From NCBI RefSeq assembly GCF_016097555.1, contig NC_054706.1, forward strand, positions 75,672,218 to 75,736,217: a stretch of 64,000 nucleotides of DNA. The letters are read 5' to 3'. The position numbers were made by a program, and so were the translations under genes. The notes under the pieces are model-generated. The model saw only the letters and a list, made by a program, of their open reading frames with translations. It had not been told where the DNA came from and searched no databases. Origin of the DNA: Gigantopelta aegis (taxonomy: Eukaryota; Mollusca; Gastropoda; Neomphalida; Peltospiridae). The first letter of the stretch is position 1. The number at the start of each line of letters is the position of its first letter. Below are positions 43,001-55,000 of the stretch, piece by piece.

Positions 43001-46000
43001 TTTAAAAACATATTTAAATACATCGTACTTAGATGTATCCTCATGCCAAATCCCATGTTTGTATATGCCATATTTAATTACTTATTGACGTTTCCTTCTT
43101 CGGACGGTGAATACAGATTTTGTTATGTAGGCCTACAGCCCTAACATGAACAGCCCTAACATGAAAAATCTTCTTTTTTCCAAAAAAATAAATAAATAAA
43201 ACTTTCTACATTTTTGTTTTAACATATATAAATACATCATGCTGAGGTGTATCTTTGTGCCAAATATGTACAATGTACACCTCGGCATTCCCAACAGAGT
43301 ACTGTTTTTGTCTCCGGGTAACGTTCGGGCTCCGGGCTGTAAATAGGTTGACACCAAAGTACTATGCGGTGTTGGTGTCCAATCTTTTCTTTTGCGATAA
43401 AATACACGCGTCTTTCTTCGGATACAATCCTTTGGAAAACCATAAAAAGACAATCCCGATCGTTTAAACTGTTTATTTTTACACCCAACGGCTGCGCAGT
43501 ACGGCACGGTTGGACTGAAAAGATCGTAAGCCCCTTACTCCATATTTAAACAGTTAACAACAATGGAAGAGTACAGCGGCTCTGACGTCACTTCCTTTTT
43601 TTTCCGAACGCTCACGAAGAAATATGCATAAATCGTACTTTGATACTGATTAGCGTTATTTCTTCATTTTAAGTTAACTACACGTATTTTATTGTTATAA
43701 AGTTATTTGTATATTATTTTTATATCATTTTGCTTTTAAAATGAGCTATAATATGGTCTCGTGTCATGTTTCCTTTAAAACATTTTCATTTTCCAGGACT
43801 TTTAAGCACCATTTTGGTTCATTTTCCAGGACTTTTTTTAATTTCCCCAGGAGTCTGAATATATTACCTGGAAAATATTTGTTTAACGGCACCCCAGTAA
43901 ACTGTTTATTCAGTGGTTGTTATGTCTCAAACATAAGCAAAACCTAATCTAAATAAGTTGTAAAAATACATAAATAAAAAAATATTGTAGTGTGCAGATT
44001 TTTTTTGACTGTGTGTGCGGGTGTGCATGCATCTGTGTCTCAATGCTGGATCTTACAGCAAAACACTACATAACCATAATACATATCTAACCACATTGTG
44101 GAAATGTTTCTGAGGGTTTCAATTATTTTTGGTCTGGATTATTTATTTTTGGTCATGATTCAGAATTATATAACTTTATATAGATGGGACGTTTTGATTG
44201 CACCAATGTCAAAGCGTAAGGCCTAAAATTGTGCCAAAATATATATGCCCAAACCAAGCAGGCCTAAATTGAGTATAAACAATGTTATATGCTAACCTCA
44301 AAAATATTTGTACCTCAATACCACTAAAATATTAAGCTTAATTTGACTGATATAAATTAAAATGGATTTCAGCAACATCTTTACCAGCTATTAACATTAA
44401 TATACTAACAAGATCTAAGACTAAGGGTGCTCAGAACACACAAAAACACAGTTTTGCTCAAATTAATGAGATCTAAAACCCTGATAGAATAATAATCCAT
44501 CAAAGTATTTAAAAAAAAAAAAGACTTTAATTCACTTACAAATAAACAATCAATAAATAATGTACTGAGGTATCGTTATATAAAAATAATTAAATTTTCT
44601 TTGCGTCTATACACTTTACAGCAATCTGAATGGTCCAGAAGTGCTTACTTTTTTTCGTTCATATCTTGATGAACTGAAAAATTTTAAGACACACCTACTG
44701 CCCCCCCCCCCCCCCCCACTTTTGTGTAACAAGCCGGATTATTCTGGCAATAATATTTAGATATTTTGAAGAAAATACACGTGAAAGCTACAAAAAATGT
44801 ATACAATAAATTAATGGAAAATGCTATAGCAGAATAGACATGTAGATATATACGTATTGATTTACAAAAAACCCAAACCAACCCTCTTCGCTAATCATGA
44901 CATGAGACTCGGTCGGTGGCCAAAGAAATCATGTAGGAAACTTCACTTCTGTAACTTACTTGTAAGCAATGTTCTACAGTTGTTGACGAAAATTAAACAG
45001 TTCCACCAACAGCATAAATGTTAGATATGTTCCCTTCGTTCACTTTCATAAAATATAAACTAAACATGAATAGGAGTATTAGGACAATTCCTTCCAATAT
45101 AACTAAATGATCCGTGAAAATGCACAGCAGCTAAAGGAAATGACATCATTTACAAAAAAAATCACCGGATTCAAATAATAGTGAATGAACGTTCGTATTC
45201 TTACGCGACATAAGTATCAATGACATTTACACAAACAATACTACAGGCGTATTTAAAGCTAAACAAAATAAATTCAGTTATGTATTGTTAAAGTATGCAT
45301 ATAAATTTAATTATAAGATTTGACCGCAATTATATTTTGGTCCATGCAAGTATGAACCGAAAAAACTATATGCACACTTTTGTATGACCCACTACACGGG
45401 ATCATACAGTGTGCACATGGTTTTTTCGGTTCATACTTGCATGAACCAAAAAATAATTGCGGTCAATTCTTAAATAAATAAATAAAATTTTATGTTTAAT
45501 ATATATTATCCAGATTTTTAAAATTAAAAAAAAAATCACTCTTCTACCCAAAACTATTAAGAAAAAGAGACAGTAATGTTTAAATACCGGTATTATCCAC
45601 ATCTATTATTTCCAAAAATAAATAAATTAATTAATTAAAAAAAATAAAATAAAAAATAAAAATAATAAAAAAAAAAAATTGCAAGTCACTAAACGTCCAA
45701 CATTTACGGTATTATGTTTATAGGTCAGTGCTTATAGAGTACATGCATGTACTTTAAATCATTATTTATTTGTGTTTTTAAAAAAGTACCTAATGACAAA
45801 ATTACATAAATCATATAAATATGTTTTATTTTCATTACTAATTATTTTAAACTCATTAGTGACATCGTGTTTCAAATACGAAATGTCCCGGAATTATACC
45901 CGTTTCCGTGAGTAACTAAATGTCAACCACATTTATCATGAATAGCACAAACATAACCTCTTTAAGTGGCCTCTTTGGTACCACCAAATTAGATCACAAA

Positions 46001-49000
46001 CATTCAAAACTAACCCATAAAATTATTGTTTATTTAGTTAACTGGTCGCTTCGTTGACATGCCTTGACACCTGGATACTGTTTTGTTGGGTACTGGGTCG
46101 TCTAAGACTTCAATGGAGATCAAAAGAATATGTGTCAACTACAAGTTCTCAACTTTTGCATGAGTCTCGCTGCACAGAAGCATAGCAGACATAAGCCTTA
46201 GGAGTATTTGTTTTGTTGGAAGGCGCTGGTTACAGCTATCTACTAAATTATTTATCTTTGACAATAGTTTCAAACTCACAAACCCAGACTGCTTACAGTT
46301 ACATAATTTATTCAATCAATCACAAGATGTGTTCATTTATGTCCACACCTTCTTACTGTGTATACATTTTAACTGACCAATGGCAGACGACCTCTTATAA
46401 TTACTGTTGCATGAAGGATATAGTTTGGAACCAGACGTCAAATGCGATCATTTATAAATATAAAAAATAGTAAAATTCCAGGACTTTCCAGGGGGTTAAT
46501 TATTTTTCCAGGAGTTTTAAGCACTTTCCAGGGTTTTCCAGGATGCATGCAAACCCTGTAATTGGTCTCTAGCATTTACTATAACACACATCATGCTTAA
46601 AAAGCATTTAGTCTAGGCTCAACACTAATAGCGTCCGATACTTTTTACGCTATGGTAACATCATACAAGCTGCATGCATATGATATCTTTAGAAAGATAA
46701 AAGTAAAAAAAAAATTTATGACACCACTAGAGCATATTGATTTATTAATCATCGGCTATTGGATGTCAAAGTTTGACCAAATCTAAGAGAGGAAACCTGC
46801 TATATTTTTCCATTAGTAGCAAGGAATCTTTTATATGCACCATCCCACAGACAGGATAGCACATCCCACAGCATTTGATATACCAGTCGTGGTGCACTGG
46901 CTGGAACAAGAAATAGCCCAATAGGCCCACCGAGAGGGATCAATCCTAGACTGACAGCCCATCAGTTTTAGTGATTTCCCTAGAAATTAGGCAAGGCATG
47001 GTAGACCAAACACTTCTAGGGCATTCTCACCATTTTCGGGGCACTTGTTTTTCATTAAAAATACACAAAAATTAATTGAAATAAACATTAATGTAATTTA
47101 TGTGCTTGCTTTAATAAATGAATGGCAAAAGATATAAAAGGCATATTTTATTAATTAATAATACCATTTTGGGTGTTTTATAAATGCAATTTTAGAATTA
47201 ATTATTGAAAAAGGCTTGTTTAATCTCAGGGCAGCATGGCACTGATTAAGGCAAGATGGTGCTAGACTATTGAGGCATGGTGCTGCACCATGCTAAAACC
47301 AGCTAGGGAAAACACTAAGTTTACCATTGGGCTACATCCCACCCACATAATGTTATTAGGAAGGAAGGAAGGAAATGTTTTATTTAACAACACACTCAAC
47401 ACATTTTATTTACGGTTTATGGAATCAGACATATGACTGAATGACAACAAGCTGAGCTGTAGAAAGTCCACTCTTGTTTTAATTTTGTATTTACCTTGTA
47501 TGAGGTTAAATAAGTAAGCCAGAGTATTTTTCAGAGCCTAAAATGTAACAGGAGATAGTTGAGATCAAAGTCTACTTGAAAATGAAAGTAAAAATAATCA
47601 CGTTTCTGAACACTCACCTCTCTGTAGCTGGGGTCTCTGTTCAGAGTGGTCTGGTATTTCTCACACAGTATCGTAAACACAGCTAGCTTTCCACTGTAAG
47701 ATATACAAACGAAAACTTAGTTGAAATTAAAACACCTCAGCATATTAGCTGTTTAATTGTGACATTAAAGTATAATATAAAGAAAAAACCCTCAAGGGGA
47801 CTGTCCTGAGTTTGCAGCCATTGTAAGATGTTTCCGACTAAGAGTCTTTTAGGTGACTAAATTAATTTTCTTCTTTAGAATATCAGTGTCTGTATATCCA
47901 ATGTCTTTGCATTTGTATACTAATGTTTGTAGGAGTCATTTTTCATTTTAATTTGTAATATATATTGAGGATACTCCCCGAGTGTCTTGTGATATCATAA
48001 TTTATCAGCACGAGTTGACAAAAGTATGAAATCCAAGGTTTGCCTAGGATTTTTATACTTTAATCAGAGTGCTGATAAATTATGATATCATAAGACACAA
48101 GGGGTATTATTTTTATCATCCATTATCATCATTTTCATTTGCAACAATTGTAAACAATATCAGTATTGTGGGTTGAATGTCACTATATTTGGCAGCAGAA
48201 CGACAGTGGCGTGACGTCACTTATGATAGGTTAAGTGCCGAAACATACACAGTGATGTAACACAAGAAGCGATATCTCTTAGAAGAAATAGCAAATTGTA
48301 ATGCCAGCAATATCTCCTACAAAAGCCTTTAATGGATGATAAATATTTTTTATATGTACCAGAAAGTGTATTTAATATGTAATTTTTTGTCATTAAAAAG
48401 TCTGTTAGTTGGAAACTTCTTACAATGGAAGCCAACTGAGGACTTTCCCTTTAGGTAGAAACACAACATAAAACAGAGGATCTTTAATTATCTCTTATAT
48501 CTATTACTTAATGCAATACTTAACTTCATAAACAAATCGCTTCTTCAAACAAAACATGGTAGTCATATCAAAATAGATGCAAACAAAACATAACATTAAT
48601 TTTCTGTGAAGCAATATTGTAACCAGTAAACAAATAATGACATTAAACACAACCTACCTTGCTAAAGCTATCAGAACAAACTTGATTCAAAGCTTCGCTA
48701 TAAAATTAAGACTTTAATAGGAAACAATATTTGTCTGTAAAAGTTAAAACTGACCTTTCTAAAGCTATCAATAAGAACCACACGAAGTTCAGCAATGGTT
48801 TGACAAAGGGAGGTCCGTTCTGGATAGCCGGGTGGTTCTGGGTGTACGCAGTAAATGCAGCGGATGCTGTGGCTTTGTTCTGAAGGCACAAATATCTACA
48901 GACACAAAAATTAGAAATATTACATTTTTTGTGGTTTATATTTTCTTTTCAAAGTAGTAGTATTCAGGGGTAGGAATTGGTGAACTATAAAAAAGAGGAA

Positions 49001-52000
49001 ATCTAGAGGGGCCCGGGGTGGTGAACTGAGAAAAAGAGGAAATCTAGAGGGGTCCGGGTAGTGAACTGTAAAAAAAGAGAAAAAATCTAGAGGGGTCCGG
49101 GGTGATGAACTGTAAAAAAAAAAGGAGGAAATCTAGAGGGGTCCGGGGACAAGGACAATTAAAATGCGAGGAAACGCAATGTTCCATGAGAGGAAAACCG
49201 CGGATCCGATGAGAATTCCCACCCCTGAGTATTTGATCATAAAATATTACACTTTATAAACCCTAAGACATGTATTGATAATCCAATACCTTTCACTTCG
49301 TAAAATTTGTATCAAACTTTATACATGCGATTTCACTGACGAGTAGTTTGGTGCCAAAGTGAAACAATGGACCAAGCATGTATACAATAATTGAACAAGA
49401 CACAGTCATCACCAACATGTGAGTGGGTTCCAAGTGGCAATAAACAAGTCCATGTTTAAACATCTATTGTGTTTTACTGTTTTTAAAATTGGATAAGGTC
49501 CAAACTACTATAACGACTACCAACTTCTGACTACTGTTAACAACTTGGCAATTCAAGCAAAAAGCAGAAGCACCATATCACCAACTATTTCAGCACCAGT
49601 CTGAAACATGCAAAGTACGTACTGTAGAACAGCCTGAGCTATAAATAGATCCACCTCTGATGGGTAGCCCTTTGTTATATGATACTCTATCAACATCGAG
49701 GCACACAGTTTGCCATCCGTTGAATGGATTAGATGATATCTTGCTTGCACATAGTTCTTTTCTGTAAGAAACAAAGATAAATATGAGACACGTGTAAAAG
49801 ATTATCACAATTTGTGACTGAATGGTATTCAGATGAACTGGGATTTAACTACAGTGTTTTTGTTTGTTTTTTACAATTTAAATTTTTTTTAATTTAAAAT
49901 TTGTTTAATACACTGTTTTGTTTCTTTTAATTATAGGCCTTTCGTTATAACGGGTAAAACCGTTAATACATGTATGCACATTTTGTTTTTACAAAAAACA
50001 TACTTGTATGTATTTAAATGAACACCTTAGACCTATACATAAACCCAGGGTTCATACACCCTTTTCAAGTTGATTTTCCACTATCCAAATAACACAATTC
50101 CATGACTATATGATTATCGTTTAAATTTTAGTGATGAACTGTATTAAAACAGTAATATCACTGCTAACTTCATTTTAGGCCCAAAACACACCAAAGCTGG
50201 GTCTGGTGTATTTTGACATCTGAAAGAAATCTTTTATTTAACGATGCACTCAACACATTTTATTTACGGTTATATGGCATCAGACATATGGTTAAGGACC
50301 ACACAGATAGAGAGGAAACCCACTGTCACCACTTCATGGGCTACTCTTTTCGATTAGCAGCAAGGGTTCTTTTATATGCACCATCCCACAGACAGGGTAG
50401 TACATACCACAGCCTTTGATATATCTGCAGCTGCCAGTATGAAAATATAGTGCATGTTCTATGTCGTCTGTTGCCAGATCTGTAGTTCACATCAGCATAC
50501 ACGTTGTGAGTTTCATTTTCGTCTGGTACCATACTTGCCAGACTGGCTTCAGTGTGTTTTGGGCCTTAGGTGACAAAGAACAGTTAACTGTTTCTCAGTT
50601 GTATGCATAATGATGCATTACATTTCCAACATAATGCTGTAATAGCAAAACAAATACAAGTCAACTGACTAATTCTAACTAGAACCAGTTCAGACAATTG
50701 GATTTACAGATTTAAGAATTATACATTTCATTAAACATTTTATCTTTGGGAGTCTTTTTTTTTTCAGATTGAAGGAAGGGGTGGAAGCAATAGTATGACT
50801 TTCCACGTTTTCCACGATGTGTGCAAACCCTGCAAACCAAAGATTGAAATAAGCACATATACCATTAAACAAATATTAATTTCCATTTCTTTGCACAATA
50901 CCTTGCCAGAACAGAGCTCCAAACTGCTGGTGTAGGTCAGGATGGCCACGTTTGTGATTGGAGTCCATCTTTGCCGTCCATTTAATGGCCGACGCCAAAT
51001 ACTGGTGTCTTTCTGGACAATCAAGATCCATCTTACGAAACAGTGACACAACTTTGTCTGCAGGTTAATAATACAGATGTTATAAAATATGAGTCAGGCA
51101 TAATATGGCTAAATATAAGGAAGATACTATAAATGTACATAACTACACGTCACTAGTACACATGGATCACAACCATCTTAATGGTACAAAAACAGTCACT
51201 TTACTTAAACAAGGAATGGTTTAACAAAGTATTTTCTTGTTGAATCATTACATAGCAATTTATACAAAAGTTTAACAACAAAATATTCATTTACTACATA
51301 AAAAATAATTAAATGAAGAATTATGCAGTATATCCTTGTAAAAGTAATGAAATTAGGAAATACTTTTTTGTTTCTCTGCATAAAATGTTGATTATGTGGC
51401 TGCTGACATGAGATGACGTACCGATATTGTCTGATGTTATCGGTTGTCTGGAATTATTGAGACATTCTACAAGCAGCATGGCCAAATCAGCTCCACTTAC
51501 TAACTGCAAGATGAAAATCACAACACATGTTATTTAATGATTAATACCTCATTTTATCATCCATTAAAAGCTTTTGTAGGAGATATCACTGGCACTATAA
51601 TTGCGATATCTCCTGCGATATTCTCCTAGGAGATATCACTTCTTTTTGTTATGTCACTGTGTGTTTCAGCTACATGTATAACGCTACCATTAGTGAAGTC
51701 ACGCCACTGTCATTCTGCTAGTTAACGAGTCTACAGCTAGTGACATTCAACCAACATTACTGACATTGTTTACAATTGTCACAAATGAAAAGAATGATAA
51801 TGGATGATAAAAAGAATACCCCCCTCGTGTCTTGTGATATCATAATTTATCAGCATTCATTAATAAAGGTATAAAAATCCTTGGCAAGCCTCGGATTTCA
51901 TACTTTTGTCAACTCCAGCTCATAAATTATGATATCACAAGACACTCAGGGGGTATTCTCTATGTATACAGATTAAGGATATTGCTTTAGTTCGGAAATG

Positions 52001-55000
52001 CTCCACAAAATAAGAATACAGTAGAAATGATCCACAAAATAAGGATTCAGCAAGTTGAATCAATCACGGTTGCAATGTATTTTAAGACAGATTCGCATAT
52101 ATTATGTTCTGGATGAACTACATTCTAAGTATTTAAATACATGTAATACAAAATGCCTATGACAACTGTCAGTTCTTATCGACTGAACAGAAATCCAGTA
52201 GAGTGAAGACACACCTACAGTACTTGTATCTAAATCCTGGATGACTCTACTAACCAAGAACTATGCATAAAGGAAGCTAGTTGTTATGAAGAGAGACTGT
52301 GTGTCAGGCCTTTCAAAAATGAAAATTGGCCCAAACCATTTATGGGTTAAGCAGGTAATCAATTTCTTTTGTGCATAACTCAACATGACTATTTCAAGGA
52401 TGTCGTAAACTTAATGCTTTACAAAAATAGGTTATTCAAAACTAAACCTGCAGGAGGGATGCTTCAACAAAACAACCTGTCTCTAGTGTTTTCCCTAGAA
52501 ATTTGGCAAGGCATGGTAGACTAAGACACTTTTGAGGCATTTTCACTATTTTCAGGGCATGTTTTTTTCATTAAAGAAAATAACATTAATTGAAATGAAA
52601 AGAAATGTAATTAATGTGCTTGCTTTAATAAATAAATTGCGAAATACATAACAGGAACATTACATCAATTAATCATATATATTTTTTAGTGTTTTATAAA
52701 GGCAATTTTAGAATTAATTATTGAAAAAGGCTCGTTTAATCTCAGGGCAGCATGGTGCCGATTAAGGCAAGATGATGCTAGACTACTGAGGCATGGTGCT
52801 GCACCATGCTAAAACAAGCTAGGGAAAACACTATAGTTCGCAATGGTCACAGGCCTAGGTGTAGTGGCACACCTTCCCATTAAGTCGTTAAACTCACTGT
52901 TGGTGGGAGCCGGTACTGGGATATGAACCAAGTACCTAACAGCCGTAAGACCGATGGTTTAACCATTATGCCACAAAAAGGCACTGAATGTAAATAAGTC
53001 ATACTACTTTCCATGCACATTTGAATGCAGCATTAGTCTTGTTCAACAAGACTTCAGCATTAGTCTTGTTCAACAAGACTTCTTAAAGTTATTGCATCAG
53101 GTCAGATGCTCCAAGATTTTGTTCAGCCACAATATTGTTGCAGCCAAAAATGTATAAACGGAATAGTAACAGGCAGATTTTGCTATTCCATGGTATAGAG
53201 CAGCTATATATGACAGAATACTGTAAGATTTCAGGGATACCTCAAAACAATGGCAAATTTATTTTGATTTGTCGAATACATTCCATGTGATAATTGTTAT
53301 TTTATTAAAAAATAACAGTTTTTGCAATTATTGAAGTTTAAATAGATGATTTGGTGAAATTTCCTGCTCTCCCAGAGCTAGTCCTGGATTTGTTTTACTA
53401 TTACATTTGTAAAATCACTAATCTCGGAATAGTAAATACTTCCAAATGGCACTACTTTGACCCCTGTTTGATAAATGAATTTCACCTGGTTATGTTCAAG
53501 CAAAACAAGAGCCCCTCTGTAGAGCAGATCCAAGGCCTCTGCATATTTCTGTTGTACATTATACCTGAAAATTACATAAAGAGTTTACAAATTACACCAA
53601 ACCTGCAGGAGTACTTTAATTAATATTTCCTGCTACAGAGACATGTAATGGGGATGACTTATAGCAAATGCTATTTTTAAAAATTCAGACAAGTCTTTAG
53701 CAATAATTGTACTACAAATAATATAAAATGTTATATTTCCAAGTAATTCAATGATTCAGACCAAGCTTAGGTGGTTCTTCCATTGACGAATGGGTGCAAT
53801 AAATCTGTATAACTACACAATCTTTTTAAATCGTAATTCCTGTCAATGAGCAAAATTTCCGTATCGCATCATGTAATGTCACTTATAATTGGCATTTAAT
53901 AAAACTTCGAAAGTTACTGCATAAACTTACAAGTGGTGTGCATGGTTATTGCACTTTCAGTTTTAATTGATAACACATAGACCCAGGACTTTCCTTTAGC
54001 CCTGTCACCTGTGGTAAATCGCCACACTTCAACATATCTGTTCCAAATGCATTAACCACTAAACAACAGACTAACTCAATTGAATTAGTTGATTAACTGT
54101 TTTATGGAGAGGCATTTTTGCATTCTCACAGAATAAACCAAATGTTCACAAAATATAACATCTGGAATTTAAAAAATCTGTATTGAATGTATTTGGGTCC
54201 AGATTTTGAACTATTTACATATATTTTTTGTAAATGTCCGTAACAAATAGTTATACACCCTTAGCTTCTTAAATCAACATGGCACCCACTTGACACATGA
54301 TACAGTAGCTCGAGTAGTTCACCAAGGTAAACATCTACTAATTATAGCTAAAAAAAAAAAAAAAAAAAATTAAAACAAAAAGAGTAAAAATTAATAATAA
54401 ATAAATAAATAAATAAAACCCTTAAAATAACTAATGACCTGCAATGATAATTAAACTAAGATTTTTTTTAAAGAAAAAAAAAGAAGAGAAAAACCTTTGA
54501 AACACATGTAAGCAATGGCCTGTAATAATAATATTAAAAAAATAATAATAATAATTTTTAAAAAAGTAAATAAATGAAGGCCTTAAAATAAGTAATGACC
54601 TGTACTGACAATCATTATTTTTTTAATAATAATAAAAAAGAATAATACACCCCAAAACTTGAATGTGATATTATTATTAATAATGCATATAATGCAACCC
54701 ATACAGAGCACATATATAGAAACAAAAATAAAATAAATAATCAATTCCATTCAGTTCAACAATATTTCTTTTTATTGCTTGATATGAATAATTCTCGTTC
54801 CGCAATATTTTCATTCCGCATTTTCGATGTGCAAGGATAAAAATAGCTTTCAAATGTTTAAATGTGTCATCTTCAAACATCTAATCCTGGAAAGGTTACC
54901 AAAGGTATTGTACTTAATATTTTTGTCTGAAATTTATTAAAATATGTTGTTGTACGTGTTGAGGCTCTTAAATAAAGCACATATGCCTGATTTTATTAAA

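Larger units (their letters stand above)
41610..43774. mobile_element. Kolobok-like transposon relic with TTAA duplication and THAP remnant
   Basis: TTAA (41606-41609, 43775-43778) flanks inverted ends AGGAAACATGTCACGTAACC and AGGAAACATGACACGAGACC. Kolobok transposons are TTAA-specific and encode a THAP-domain protein; a decayed THAP frame lies inside at 43343-43507 (minus). Part of that region is repeated in inverted orientation at 42037-42160. Deleting the element restores the left end of the surrounding hAT-like element. Confidence 0.75.
41592..46558. mobile_element. hAT-like element of about 5 kb in GET4 intron 7
   Basis: The ends CAGGGTTCATACAC (41592) and GGATGCATGCAAACCCTG (46558) match the smaller element at 50046-50832. 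Both subterminal regions carry TTTTCCAGGACTTTTAAGCA-type motifs. TAATT occurs on both borders (41587-41591 and 46559-46563), suggesting a 5-bp duplication. The left end is interrupted 14 bp in by a second element (41610-43774). No transposase domain was recognised inside, so it is either non-autonomous or too decayed. Confidence 0.65.
50046..50832. mobile_element. hAT-like non-autonomous element (CAGGGTTCATACAC family) in GET4 intron 4
   Basis: Ends CAGGGTTCATACACCC and GATGTGTGCAAACCCTG, with TTTTCCAC motifs near both ends. Flanks TAAACC and CAAACC suggest a 5-6 bp duplication. It contains another element (50177-50568), which in turn contains a SINE. Confidence 0.7.

Noticed and set aside
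50764-51051. 95-codon minus-strand frame [17 protein letters not shown]
   Set aside because: Wrong frame of GET4 exon 4; the +2 frame gives the GET4 protein.
53351-53623. 90-codon plus-strand frame [17 protein letters not shown]
   Set aside because: It overlaps GET4 exon 2 on the opposite strand, which is supported by phase and homology.
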